Shown here piece after piece: positions 1-8,833 of a stretch of DNA of 64,000 nucleotides. Both the position numbers and the translations under genes were made by a program. The notes below the pieces were generated by a model. That model was not told the origin of the DNA. It did no database searches and saw nothing but the letters and a program-made list of their open reading frames with translations. Where the stretch lies: NCBI GenBank assembly GCA_963809925.1, contig CAWELH010000009.1, positions 186,001 through 250,000 of the forward strand. Direction: 5' to 3'. The DNA is from DASQZK01 sp963809925. Its GTDB lineage: Bacteria > Bacteroidota > Bacteroidia > Bacteroidales > GCA-2748055. The first letter of the stretch is position 1. Each line of letters opens with the position of its first letter.

Positions 1-1630
1 CCGGGTTGCGCAGGTTAAGTTCCCGTATCGAATTAACGTATTCGGAGAGGTTCATTTTATCACCCTTCTCCAGCCTGGTCTTATAATCGGTAAGATCAAT
101 GCCATCGCCGTCAATAATCATTTTGCGTGAATTGGCGATGCCGGTTACATTGATCTTCAGGTTGTGCTCCTTCATGAGGTAATCCTGTTGTGCCTGGATC
201 TGTGCCAACAGGTCCCGTCCCACATTTCCGGTACCGGCAAGATAAAGATGAAGTTCCTTATAATGAGAAAGGAAGAATCCTTCATGGATGACATTCAGTG
301 CTTTTTTCAAAACATCCTGACGGATGACAACCGAGATGTTTAATTCGGATGAACCCTGAGCAGTGGCGATGACGGAAATCCCGTTTCGGCCCAGAGAGGT
401 GAACAGGTTTGCAGATATTCCGGGCGTATTTCGCATTTTTTCACCTACGATAGCAATTATCGAGAGATCTTTCTCGACAGTAATCTCTATGATCTGCTTT
501 ATATCCACCTCAAGATGGAATTCCTCTTTCAGGGCTGTCATGGCACGAAGGGTATCGCCCGGTGAGATAGCAAAGCTTATCGAGAACTCCGAGGAGGCCT
601 GTGTAATAAGGATGACGTTCACTTCTCTGCTTGCAAGGGCAGAAAACAGTCTCATGGAGATGCCTGTTACCCCGGGAAGGCCGCTACCCTGCAAGGTAAT
701 CAGATCAATCTTGTCGATGGAGGAGATTCCTTTTATCGGACTTTCCGTCGAGTTGCCTCCCTTGCTGGAGATCAGTGTTCCCGGTGAATCGACGTTGAAG
801 GTATTTTTAATCCAGATTGGAATATTCTTTTGGTACGCAGGGTGGAGTGTAGGGGTATAGAGAACCTTGGCCCCGAAGTGTGATAATTCAAGGGCTTCGG
901 AGTAGCTTAGTTTTTCAATGACATAGGCTTTGCTTACTTTTCGCGGGTCGGCAGTCATAAATCCGTCAACATCGGTCCATATTTCCAGGACTTCTGCATC
1001 GGCGGCTCCTGCGATGATGGCAGCGGTATAGTCTGAACCTCCACGACCCAGGGTCGTAATGTCGCCGGCTTCATTTGCAGCGATGAATCCGGGTACAATG
1101 AGAATGCCCTTACGTGTTTTAAGCATCTCCTTTATGGTGATGTTTGTCACATCAACGTCAACCTGGGCGTTCCCAAAGCGGCTATCAGTTCTGATGAAAT
1201 GCCTCATATCCACACAAGTAGCAGAATCCATCACGTTTGTGATGATGAATGATGACAGTCTTTCCCCAAAACTCAGTAGATGATCCAGGGTCTTTGCGGT
1301 AAGGTCACCGACCAGGAATATGCCATATAAGAGGTCTTTGAATTCGTTCAGGAGATGGTTTACATAATTTTCAACAGCTTCTTTTTTTTCAATGGGAACG
1401 AGTTGTTCCACCACCTCATGATGACGGGCACGAATATCTTCGATTTCCCGGGCGTATTCCTCATTCCTTGAACGGGCCATCTCGCTGATCCCGAGAATCT
1501 GATCTGTAATGCCTTTGAATGCTGAAACAACGACCACGCATGTCTCGTTCCGGGCTTCAATGATATTTTTAACAAGCCGGATTGCCTCCGGTGAGCCGAC
1601 AGAAGATCCTCCGAATTTTAAGACTTTCAT
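1..1630 (-). CDS. thrA: Bifunctional aspartokinase/homoserine dehydrogenase (partial, C-terminus off the left edge)
   Basis: Aspartokinase phosphorylates aspartate, the first step to lysine, threonine and methionine; the homoserine dehydrogenase half reduces aspartate semialdehyde. The minus-strand frame opens at 1630 with the aspartokinase signature KFGGSSVGS and stays open to base 1, giving about 543 residues. Later come GRGGSDYTA, EIWTDVDGF and the ACT-type regulatory region (VILITQASSE, then VIATAQGSSE). The start of the NAD(P)-binding dehydrogenase domain (LYLAGTGNVGRDLL) appears near residue 450, so the gene is the fused ThrA type and about 270 residues are missing. The ACT domains imply feedback control by an end product (family knowledge). 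A hairpin terminator separates it from fabD upstream, so it probably has its own promoter in the short gap. The frame was checked at several points and is intact. Confidence 0.93.
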   Translation of the reverse strand, partial: MKVLKFGGSSVGSPEAIRLVKNIIEARNETCVVVVSAFKGITDQILGISEMARSRNEEYAREIEDIRARHHEVVEQLVPIEKKEAVENYVNHLLNEFKDLLYGIFLVGDLTAKTLDHLLSFGERLSSFIITNVMDSATCVDMRHFIRTDSRFGNAQVDVDVTNITIKEMLKTRKGILIVPGFIAANEAGDITTLGRGGSDYTAAIIAGAADAEVLEIWTDVDGFMTADPRKVSKAYVIEKLSYSEALELSHFGAKVLYTPTLHPAYQKNIPIWIKNTFNVDSPGTLISSKGGNSTESPIKGISSIDKIDLITLQGSGLPGVTGISMRLFSALASREVNVILITQASSEFSISFAISPGDTLRAMTALKEEFHLEVDIKQIIEITVEKDLSIIAIVGEKMRNTPGISANLFTSLGRNGISVIATAQGSSELNISVVIRQDVLKKALNVIHEGFFLSHYKELHLYLAGTGNVGRDLLAQIQAQQDYLMKEHNLKINVTGIANSRKMIIDGDGIDLTDYKTRLEKGDKMNLSEYVNSIRELNLRNP

Positions 1631-1652
1631 TTCCTGTGAAATTTATGGTTAT

Positions 1653-1674
1653 AAAAAAGGGGCTCCCCGGCCCC
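1653..1674 (-). terminator. Intrinsic terminator after fabD
   Basis: On the minus strand GGGGC (1674-1670), a six-base loop, GCCCC (1663-1659) and a run of six T (1658-1653) form a compact rho-independent terminator. It sits between the fabD stop and the thrA start, so the two genes are probably not one transcript. Confidence 0.75.
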
Positions 1675-1699
1675 ATATATCATTAATTCAGGGCGTCTA

Positions 1700-2575
1700 T
1701 CATGCACTCCGGGTCGTCATGGTACGGTCAATTTTTTTAACCAGACCTTGCAAGACGGTTCCGGGACCTACTTCCGTAAAGGATACAGCTCCATCATGGA
1801 TCATATTGAGGATTGTCTGAGTCCATCGTACCGGTGAGGTAAGCTGGTCGACAAGGTTTTTCCTGATCATGTCCGGGCTGGTAGCCGGTAAAGCCGTGAC
1901 ATTCTGGTAAACAGGACATACTGGTTTTGAGAAAGGAGTTGAATTTATAGCTTCGGCCAGATCAAGCCGGGCCGGCTCCATAAGTGGTGAATGAAAAGCA
2001 CCGCCGACCGCCAGTTTGATGGCTCTTTTTGCGCCTTTCTCTGTTAGTTTTTCTATGGCCAGATCAATACCTTTCACCGATCCGGAGATCACGATCTGCC
2101 CAGGGCTGTTATAATTTGCCGGAACTACAATAGCCCCGATGGATGCACAGACTTCTTCCACCACAGCATCGTCGAGTCCGAGAATTGCGGCCATGGTAGA
2201 TGGTTCCAGTTCACAAGCTTTCTGCATCGCCTGGGCCCTTTTTGACACGAGGATGAGTCCGTCCTCAAAATTCAAAGCGCCTGCAGCGACAATGGCGGAA
2301 AATTCACCCAGGGAATGACCTGCAACCATGTCAGGCTTGAAATTGTCGCCGAGAGTTTTGGCAAGAATAACTGAGTGCAGAAAAATGGCAGGCTGTGTTA
2401 CCTTCGTCTGCCTGAGATCCTCGTCGGAACCGTCGAACATAAGACCGGTAATCCGGAACCCCAGAATCTCATCCGCTTTGTCGAAATGTTTTCTGGCGAT
2501 TTTATTATTCTCATAAAGATCTTTCCCCATTCCTGCGAACTGGGCTCCCTGACCGGGAAATACAAATGCATCCAT
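1700..2575 (-). CDS. fabD: Malonyl-CoA:ACP transacylase
   Basis: FabD moves the malonyl group from CoA to acyl carrier protein, supplying extender units to fatty acid synthesis in the cytoplasm. The 291-residue protein starts with the family signature FVFPGQGAQ (residues 4-12), has the nucleophile motif GHSLGE with Ser88, and the catalytic histidine in GGAFHSPLM. The late motif EVGPGTVLQGLV is also typical. Length is close to the family norm of about 300. No other fatty-acid synthesis gene is next to it; upstream (higher coordinates) lie folE and the pterin synthase on the same strand, with a 114-base gap. The terminator just after its stop suggests it is the last gene of its transcript. Confidence 0.95.
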   Translation of the reverse strand: MDAFVFPGQGAQFAGMGKDLYENNKIARKHFDKADEILGFRITGLMFDGSDEDLRQTKVTQPAIFLHSVILAKTLGDNFKPDMVAGHSLGEFSAIVAAGALNFEDGLILVSKRAQAMQKACELEPSTMAAILGLDDAVVEEVCASIGAIVVPANYNSPGQIVISGSVKGIDLAIEKLTEKGAKRAIKLAVGGAFHSPLMEPARLDLAEAINSTPFSKPVCPVYQNVTALPATSPDMIRKNLVDQLTSPVRWTQTILNMIHDGAVSFTEVGPGTVLQGLVKKIDRTMTTRSA

Positions 2576-2689
2576 AACTGGTTATTAATAATTGACAAAA
2601 ATAGTGAGATATGTTTTATAAACTAGCTTTTCAAGGTAAACTTTATATAATTCGAAAGGCATCCGGCAGCAATAATTTCAGATTGAAAG

Positions 2690-3328
2690 TTATATTAGTT
2701 TAGATCCGATAAGGTGTATAAATTCTTCCCTCGTACGGGCATTATCAAGAAATTCACCGGTAAATGCAGAGGTTGTGGTCAGGGAATTCTGTTTTTGGAT
2801 CCCGCGCATGATCATGCACATGTGACGTGCTTCGATGACAACGGCTACGCCAAGAGGGTTAAGTGTTTCCTGGATACAGTCACGGATCTGGACCGTGAGC
2901 CGTTCCTGAACCTGGAGGCGCCGTGAAAATGCTTCCGCGACCCTGGCAATTTTACTGAGCCCTGTGATATAGTTATTGGGAATGTATGCAATGTGTGCCT
3001 TGCCAAAGAATGGCAGCATGTGATGTTCACACAAAGAAAATAACTCGATATCCTTAACAATGACCATTTGCTGATAATCTTCCCTGAACATGGCCGATTT
3101 AAGGATTTCAGCCGGGTCAATGCTATATCCGTTGGTGAGAAACTGCATGGATTTGGCAACCCTTTCAGGGGTTTTCAGGAGGCCATCACGGGATAGATCT
3201 TCCCCCAGCGTTTCCAGAATATTTTTATAATTTTCAGCCAGCTTCTGCGTCCGGCTTTTATCATACTTGTCGACACGCCGGTAGCCGTTTTCACCGTTCA
3301 GATCCTTTACTTTTTTCTCGATATCCAT
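2690..3328 (-). CDS. folE: GTP cyclohydrolase I
   Basis: Converts GTP to 7,8-dihydroneopterin triphosphate, the entry to folate, queuosine and biopterin-type pterins. Zinc and active-site residues are visible in SLCEHHMLPFFGKAHIAY and in EARHMCMIMRGI; QERLTVQIRD is the other conserved stretch. I take the ATG at 3328 (MDIEKKVKDL, 212 residues) rather than the upstream in-frame codon at 3400, because the longer form would run 65 bases into the pterin synthase gene and adds residues unlike the family. With this start the two genes are 7 bases apart and very likely co-transcribed, the product of FolE being the substrate of the PTPS/QueD family. Confidence 0.94.
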   Translation of the reverse strand: MDIEKKVKDLNGENGYRRVDKYDKSRTQKLAENYKNILETLGEDLSRDGLLKTPERVAKSMQFLTNGYSIDPAEILKSAMFREDYQQMVIVKDIELFSLCEHHMLPFFGKAHIAYIPNNYITGLSKIARVAEAFSRRLQVQERLTVQIRDCIQETLNPLGVAVVIEARHMCMIMRGIQKQNSLTTTSAFTGEFLDNARTREEFIHLIGSKLI

Positions 3329-3335
3329 AGCTGTC

Positions 3336-3749
3336 TTAATTGCCGAAATATTCAACGTAATTGTTTTCTGTTTCCTCGAGTTGCACGGAATGAAGCTCAA
3401 TATTTATCTTTCTGATGTGCGGTTCAAGCTGATTCCATATCGCCACTGCAAGGTTTTCAGTCGATACCTTAATGCCGTTCATAAAATCTACCTCGAGGTT
3501 AATGTTTTTGTGGTCAACCTTATCAATGACATGCTTTCTGATTATACCACTGAGTGTCTTAAGATCGCACAGGTAACCTATCTCAGGGTCGATCTCACCC
3601 CTGACGGTTACCCTAAGAATATAGTTGTGACCGTGCCAGTTAGGATTGGAACATGCACCGTAAATTTCGAAATTTTTACTTTCCGACCAACCTTCGTGAT
3701 ACAACCTGTGCGCGGCACTGAAACGTTCCCTTCTGGTAATATAAATCAT
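3336..3749 (-). CDS. queD: 6-pyruvoyl-tetrahydropterin synthase / QueD family protein
   Basis: Members act on dihydroneopterin triphosphate, giving 6-carboxytetrahydropterin (queuosine route) or 6-pyruvoyltetrahydropterin (biopterin route). The 137-residue protein shows FSAAHRL near residue 10, the zinc/catalytic block ACSNPNWHGHNY, DLKTL, VDHKNIN and STENLAVAIW. The cysteine-to-HGH spacing is C-x5-HGH, as in animal PTPS (CNNPNGHGHNY), rather than the C-x3-HGH of E. coli QueD. It is the first gene of a pair with folE. No other queuosine or biopterin gene lies in the window, so queD is the safer symbol but the pathway is open. Confidence 0.87.
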   Translation of the reverse strand: MIYITRRERFSAAHRLYHEGWSESKNFEIYGACSNPNWHGHNYILRVTVRGEIDPEIGYLCDLKTLSGIIRKHVIDKVDHKNINLEVDFMNGIKVSTENLAVAIWNQLEPHIRKINIELHSVQLEETENNYVEYFGN

Positions 3750-3976
3750 TTGATTCCATTTTTACCGGGTATAAATCCGGCGATCAGATAATGTTCAGAT
3801 CCTTACGAAGTGAATATCATCTGAAATTTTTTACAAATTAAGCGTTTTTAATGTTAATTTTGACCGATATTCATGAAAGAAGTGATCATTCGGGTAGTTC
3901 CGATACCCTTCGGCTCGATATAAGTTGATAAATCCGGAAAAGTTTCATTGAATCCATCATCTGTTTTTTAGCCGGC

Positions 3977-4660
3977 ATGAAGATACTTATGGTTATTCCT
4001 TCTGTTTCAGAATATTCAGGTATCAGCAAAACATTTCCGCACCTGAAAAGTTTAAACCACAACATGTACCGGATGTTTGAAGGGAGGACGATGGTGGATT
4101 TTCTTGTTCCCGGCCCGGGTATTCCGACGATGATCTATTATCTCTCAAAACTCCTGGTGAGCAGCAGATACGATTTGGCGGTGCTTGCAGGGATTTGCGG
4201 CTCGTACCAAAAATGTTACCGTCCCGGTGATGTACTAAGGGTAGGCAGAGACCGTTTCGGAGACCTTGGGGCAGGGAGTCCGCAAGGCTTTTTAACAGCA
4301 GAGGAAATCAAACTATACCCACCTGATCAGGTCTGGACTGCGCAGTGGATGGAAGATCATCCCGGCCCGGGGGATAGGTATGCCAGTCGCCTGCATTCTG
4401 TTGCTGCTGTGACCGTGAACACGGTATCGGGTACTGAGGAAGCCATAAAACAAATGAATAAAAGGTATTCCCCGGATATAGAAAGTATGGAGGGTGCCGC
4501 TTTTTTCTATGTTTGCCGCCTTGAGAATCTTAATTTTGTTCAGATCAGGGCAGTATCAAACCTGGTGGAACCCCGTAACCGTGCAAACTGGGAGATTGAA
4601 AAGGCTATAAATAATCTGGCCATTGAGGTAAAACGATTAATAGATGACATTCATGCGTAA
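3977..4660 (+). CDS. mqnB: Futalosine hydrolase
   Basis: Cleaves futalosine to dehypoxanthine futalosine and hypoxanthine in the futalosine pathway to menaquinone. The 227-residue protein has the nucleoside phosphorylase/hydrolase fold: LVPGPGIPTMIYYL early, LAVLAGICGSY for the glycine-rich loop, and ESMEGAAFF for the nucleoside site. The best support is context: its 3' end overlaps mqnD by 17 bases or less. A TAATTTTG -7-like element lies at 3855-3862 in the 227-base upstream gap, but without a good -33 partner. An MTA/SAH nucleosidase is the alternative by fold, made unlikely by the mqnD neighbour. Confidence 0.88.
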   Translation: MKILMVIPSVSEYSGISKTFPHLKSLNHNMYRMFEGRTMVDFLVPGPGIPTMIYYLSKLLVSSRYDLAVLAGICGSYQKCYRPGDVLRVGRDRFGDLGAGSPQGFLTAEEIKLYPPDQVWTAQWMEDHPGPGDRYASRLHSVAAVTVNTVSGTEEAIKQMNKRYSPDIESMEGAAFFYVCRLENLNFVQIRAVSNLVEPRNRANWEIEKAINNLAIEVKRLIDDIHA

Positions 4661-5483
4661 AATACGTCTGGGATTTTCTACATGTCCGAACGATACTTTT
4701 ATGTTCGATGCCCTGGTAAACGGAAGGATCGATACCGGAGGAATGAAGTTTGATATCACCATGGCCGATATTGAGCAGCTTAACAGGATGGTCCCTGCCG
4801 GAGAACTAGATATTTCCAAGATCAGCTTTGCCGCATATCCGGCTGTAGCTGAAAACTTTCTCATCATGAATGCCGGAAGTGCTGTCGGGTATCAGAACGG
4901 ACCGCTGATCATCAGTCGCAGGAAAATATTTCCGGATGAACTTGTTGATGCCAGGATGGCCATACCAGGCATTCATACCACTGCAAATCATCTCCTTGAG
5001 ATATTGTACCCTCCCGTAAAGATGAAAACGGAGTATCTTTTTTCAGATATTGAAGAAGCGGTACTGAGCGATGAAATGGATGCCGGACTCATCATCCATG
5101 AAACCAGGTTCACCTATGCCAGCCGTGGCCTGAGGAAAGTAGCAGATCTGGGTGAGGACTGGGAGAAGACTTTTGACGCTCCGGTACCTCTTGGGGGTAT
5201 TATTATCAGCCGTGACCTGGACCCGGACGTGATCCGAAAGGCTGATCAACTCATGCGGCAGAGTGTTGAGTATGCGATGGCTAATCCACTGGCATCGTCC
5301 GAATTTATTCGTCAGCATGCGCAGGATCTGACCGGGGATGTGGTCAGGCAGCATATTGATCTTTATGTTAATGATTTTTCAGTTTCGTTGGGAGAAAAAG
5401 GGAGGAAGGCCATACACTTCTTTTATGAAAAAGGGAAAGAAAAAGGGCTGTTCGACTTAAATGGAGACAATATTTTCGTTTAG
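4644..5483 (+). CDS. mqnD: 1,4-dihydroxy-6-naphthoate synthase
   Basis: MqnD converts cyclic dehypoxanthine futalosine to 1,4-dihydroxy-6-naphthoate, a menaquinone precursor. It has a periplasmic-binding-protein fold; the family start RLGFSTCPNDTFMFDALV is seen at residues 6-23, followed by DIEQLNRMVPAGELDISKIS and GLIIHETRFTY. Length 279 residues is normal. The start could be 4644 or the ATG at 4653 (MRKIRLGF); both overlap the end of mqnB, a sign of translational coupling. Other mqn genes (A, C) are not in the window. The menaquinone made here is the likely electron acceptor of the Na+-NQR encoded 5 kb downstream. Confidence 0.92.
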   Translation: MTFMRKIRLGFSTCPNDTFMFDALVNGRIDTGGMKFDITMADIEQLNRMVPAGELDISKISFAAYPAVAENFLIMNAGSAVGYQNGPLIISRRKIFPDELVDARMAIPGIHTTANHLLEILYPPVKMKTEYLFSDIEEAVLSDEMDAGLIIHETRFTYASRGLRKVADLGEDWEKTFDAPVPLGGIIISRDLDPDVIRKADQLMRQSVEYAMANPLASSEFIRQHAQDLTGDVVRQHIDLYVNDFSVSLGEKGRKAIHFFYEKGKEKGLFDLNGDNIFV

Positions 5484-5550
5484 ACAGAAGTGCAATATTT
5501 TGGAACTATACATAGACTGTATACGAAGGGACGTTTAAAAATTTAATACT

Positions 5551-6516
5551 ATGATCGTGATCACAGGGGCTGCCGGATTCATTGCAAGTAATCTGCATGC
5601 CCGGCTGAACGAAGAGAATTTCAGGGATATCGTTATCGTGGATGATTTTACAAGGGATAGCAAGCTTCTGAACTATGAAAATAAGGTTTACACACAGAAG
5701 GTTGACCGGAGTGAATTTATTCCCTGGCTGCAAAAGAACCAGGCCGGTGTGCAGTTCGTCTTTCATCTCGGAGCACGGACAGATACTGCTGAGACAAACT
5801 GGCAAATCTTTGAAACCTTAAATCTAAATTATTCAAAAAGCGTATGGGATACCTGTACAGCCTATGGCATACCGCTGGTGTATGCTTCATCGGCCGCAAC
5901 CTATGGTGCAGGTGAAAAAGGATATAACGATGATCCTTCGGTTATCCCCGAACTTTCACCTCTAAACCCTTACGGTAGATCAAAAAATGAATTTGACCGC
6001 TGGGTGCTGGAACAGGTAAAAACACCGTCTTTCTGGGCAGGGTTGAAGTTTTTCAATGTGTACGGACCGAATGAATATCATAAGGGGCGGATGGCATCAG
6101 TAATTTTTCATGCTTTCAGACAGATACGTCAGACCGGGAAAATGCAACTTTTCAGATCGCACCGTGATGATTATGCTGATGGTGAGCAGCGCCGCGATTT
6201 TATCTATGTAAAAGACGTGGTCGATGTCATGTATTTTTTCATGTTGAACAGGCAAAATTCCGGTATATATAATCTTGGTACCGGCAGGGCTGAAACGTTC
6301 AACGAGCTTGTCGTTCAAACGTTTCGGGCAATGGGCCGAGAGCCTGTCATCGAATATATCGACACGCCTGAAGATATCCGTGAAACCTATCAGTATTTTA
6401 CCGAAGCCAGGATGTCACGCCTCAGGAGTGCGGGTTATGATGGAAAATTCAGCACCCTGTCGGAAGGCGTCCCGGATTACGTTAAACATTATCTCCTTGA
6501 GGATAAATACCGTTAA
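5551..6516 (+). CDS. hldD: ADP-L-glycero-D-manno-heptose 6-epimerase
   Basis: Epimerises ADP-D-glycero-D-manno-heptose to the L-glycero form used in the lipopolysaccharide inner core. The short-chain dehydrogenase/reductase signature is clear: N-terminal Rossmann loop GAAGFIASN, HLGARTDTAETNW, the serine region YASSAATYG, and the YxxxK motif in NPYGRSKNEFD. FFNVYGPNEYHKGRMAS is the typical HldD substrate-loop sequence. Length 321 residues matches the family. A second heptose gene, gmhB, is 15 kb away at 21467-21952. Confidence 0.93.
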   Translation: MIVITGAAGFIASNLHARLNEENFRDIVIVDDFTRDSKLLNYENKVYTQKVDRSEFIPWLQKNQAGVQFVFHLGARTDTAETNWQIFETLNLNYSKSVWDTCTAYGIPLVYASSAATYGAGEKGYNDDPSVIPELSPLNPYGRSKNEFDRWVLEQVKTPSFWAGLKFFNVYGPNEYHKGRMASVIFHAFRQIRQTGKMQLFRSHRDDYADGEQRRDFIYVKDVVDVMYFFMLNRQNSGIYNLGTGRAETFNELVVQTFRAMGREPVIEYIDTPEDIRETYQYFTEARMSRLRSAGYDGKFSTLSEGVPDYVKHYLLEDKYR

Positions 6517-6743
6517 GCAGTTTTATTCTGTACCCAACGGAACATTGACGGCACATTCGCATGGTTAATCCCGGGGTGAGGAAGACACCGGGAAAGAAGT
6601 ATTTAAAAACAGGATTGTGTCTGTGCCCAACACAGGAAATATCGATTGCTTTCCTCTGTTTCCTTTCCCCCACGCCGATTATAGGAATTAATAAAAAAAT
6701 TGCATAAACTTGTTTTTAAATACAGACAACAAAATTTTTCCCT

Positions 6744-8567
6744 ATGGACCAGGTTTCCATCTACATTAAAAAGCTGATCGCACTGACGCTTTCGGCTTTT
6801 GTAATGTACTTTCTGATTCGTATTATCCCCCTCATTCCTGCTGCGGCTTTTGGATTTCTGGTTCTTTCATTTCTTCATTTCAGGATTACCGGTGAAAAAC
6901 CAGCCTATCTTTTCGGCATACCCAATAGTGATAAGTACCTCGAAGAAAAAGGCGGTTTTTGGGTTTTATTCCGGTGGATACTGATCCTCTTTGGGCTTAT
7001 ATACGATTTACTGGCATGGACCCTTAACGGTATCTACGTTCTTTTTTTGATTTTCATCGATATACTCCTCTTGATAAAATCGATCCTGTTCTGGATCATT
7101 CATGCAGTGCTATGGTTCCTGTCCCTGTTCGTTGCCCCGCTGGTCTTCCTCTTCAAAATGTTTCTTCATTATCTCATCTACTGGCCATGGTGGATATATA
7201 AGGTAACCTTTGCGAATGTAAGCCTGAGCGTTAACAACAATTTCTTCAGGGTAGCTGTCAGAGGAGCTATACTGGCATTGTTTATTATCTTGTTGTTTTA
7301 TGGTGCAGGCATCCTGACATCGTCACCGGTTATCGCGATCTTTGGTGTGGTTTTTTCGATAATTCCGGTGATCTGGGCTTTCGGGGAGATTTCATCCATG
7401 CGTTTTGAGAACCGGTGGAATACTGCATTCAATGATGTTAAAGCCCGGTACAGACAGGGATTTGAAGCAATAAGAGCTGTTTTGTTTTACCTGACCATTA
7501 TGCTTGCCGGGATACTCATCGAGATCGTTATGGATATGCTGGGCTGGATCCCTTACGCCGGTTTCTCGTTGCTTGGTCTCACCATCAACATAAATACTTT
7601 TGTAACACTTATCCTTCTTTTTGTCTTCGTCATTCTGCTTTTTGCTTCCCTGCTGATCCCTCCACATACCGTATATGCCCGGGATCATGATAATAATCTG
7701 ACGAGCAGCGTAAAATTCCTTGGCATTATCGGTGAAAAATTCCTGCGGTACCTTGTTTCTGTTATACCAGCAACGTTTTTCAGTGGCATCCTCGCCATTA
7801 TCCCTGCAATTATCGTTGGACTGTCGATTTACATTAGTCTGAACGTTAAAAACATTATCCTTGATGCCCGTATATCAAACCTAACGCATACATCGATGAG
7901 CCTTGAAGGGTCGTCGAAGATAGAGACGGAGACAAAGGTGGAAAGGCTGAAATACTATAAAGAGTTTCCGGGAAATGTGTTTACGGATTTTACAAGTATC
8001 AAGACGCTGAATCAACGAAAAACCAGCCTCGAAGGAAATTACCGTGCCGGACTTGGTGAGATGAACCGTCTTGAAAGCATGTACCTTCAGGATTTGGATT
8101 CGCTGAAGTCTGCCATCAGTAACACCGGTACCCTCAGTGACAGCCTTCAGACCGCAGTTTCGGACAGGATGCAAAATTCTCTTCAGAACAAGACGATGGA
8201 TTTCGAAGCCTGGAAGAAAAAACGTACTGCTGAACTGGCATCGCTTCAGATTAAGATTAATGATCTGAAAAACAAAATCTTTCAGCTTCCTATCGCCTTC
8301 CTTTTCACGATCATTTGGTTGTCGGTCTTTGGAGGCCTTGTGTTTGGTGTGGTGCTGGCATACCTCGGAAACGTTTTCTTTGGCTTATATGGCATGAGGG
8401 AGGATGGTGAGATAACATATTGGCGCCGGACCATCCTGGAAATTAAGAAGAAGGATCAGAATCAGCCGTTGCTGGGCTTTACGCTGTTATTCATTTTGCT
8501 GCTGTTAATTCTGTTTTTCATCTTCGCTCCCGGCAATATTTTACTGTCGGGGCTATTCAACGGGTAA
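6744..8567 (+). CDS. Large multi-pass membrane protein with a coiled-coil insert, unknown function
   Basis: I do not recognise this 607-residue protein. It has a hydrophobic N-terminal third with several closely packed membrane segments (about residues 10-40 and 72-150), more pairs around 168-210 and 245-310, and one at 338-368. A hydrophilic region of about 150 residues (370-520) rich in Lys, Glu, Gln and Leu looks alpha-helical and coiled-coil forming. Two further segments follow (about 525-555 and 580-603). There is no cleavable signal peptide or catalytic motif I can name. It starts 227 bases after hldD and converges on the DUF1858 gene. Base composition and codon use look like the neighbours. 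Confidence 0.75.
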   Translation: MDQVSIYIKKLIALTLSAFVMYFLIRIIPLIPAAAFGFLVLSFLHFRITGEKPAYLFGIPNSDKYLEEKGGFWVLFRWILILFGLIYDLLAWTLNGIYVLFLIFIDILLLIKSILFWIIHAVLWFLSLFVAPLVFLFKMFLHYLIYWPWWIYKVTFANVSLSVNNNFFRVAVRGAILALFIILLFYGAGILTSSPVIAIFGVVFSIIPVIWAFGEISSMRFENRWNTAFNDVKARYRQGFEAIRAVLFYLTIMLAGILIEIVMDMLGWIPYAGFSLLGLTININTFVTLILLFVFVILLFASLLIPPHTVYARDHDNNLTSSVKFLGIIGEKFLRYLVSVIPATFFSGILAIIPAIIVGLSIYISLNVKNIILDARISNLTHTSMSLEGSSKIETETKVERLKYYKEFPGNVFTDFTSIKTLNQRKTSLEGNYRAGLGEMNRLESMYLQDLDSLKSAISNTGTLSDSLQTAVSDRMQNSLQNKTMDFEAWKKKRTAELASLQIKINDLKNKIFQLPIAFLFTIIWLSVFGGLVFGVVLAYLGNVFFGLYGMREDGEITYWRRTILEIKKKDQNQPLLGFTLLFILLLLILFFIFAPGNILLSGLFNG

Positions 8568-8586
8568 GCCCTGAATTTACCGGCAA

Positions 8587-8802
8587 TTATTTATCAAACT
8601 GATCCATCATCCTGTTCAGGTCCCTGACGATTCCTTCGATATCGTCCTTTTCAAATCCCTTCTCCGAGGCAGCTTCTTCAAGAGTACCCCAGACCGGTTC
8701 TCCACAAGCGATACATTTAACCCCTTTTTCCGACAAATATGTAACCGAAGCCGGCAGGGCGTTTACCAGGTCTTCAATCGAAGTTTCCTTTTTGATGATC
8801 AT
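8587..8802 (-). CDS. DUF1858 domain protein
   Basis: A 71-residue protein with the DUF1858 pattern: an N-terminal TSIEDLVNALP segment, then LSEKGVKCIACGEPVWGTLEEAA with the CxxC-like pair CIAC. These small domains occur alone or fused to redox proteins and are thought to bind a partner or ligand through the cysteines; no enzyme activity is established. It converges with the large membrane protein (20 bases between stops) and lies just downstream of the T9SS plug gene on the same strand. Confidence 0.8.
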   Translation of the reverse strand: MIIKKETSIEDLVNALPASVTYLSEKGVKCIACGEPVWGTLEEAASEKGFEKDDIEGIVRDLNRMMDQFDK

Positions 8803-8833
8803 GGCTATAATTTTTCGCTCAAAAAATTCTGGT

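Noticed and set aside
363..860. Plus-strand open frame of 165 codons
   Set aside because: Antisense to the aspartokinase coding sequence, which has well-known motifs in the other frame.
3892..3908. GGGTA...TACCC repeat upstream of mqnB as an operator or riboswitch stem
   Set aside because: Only five base pairs and no further paired elements around it.
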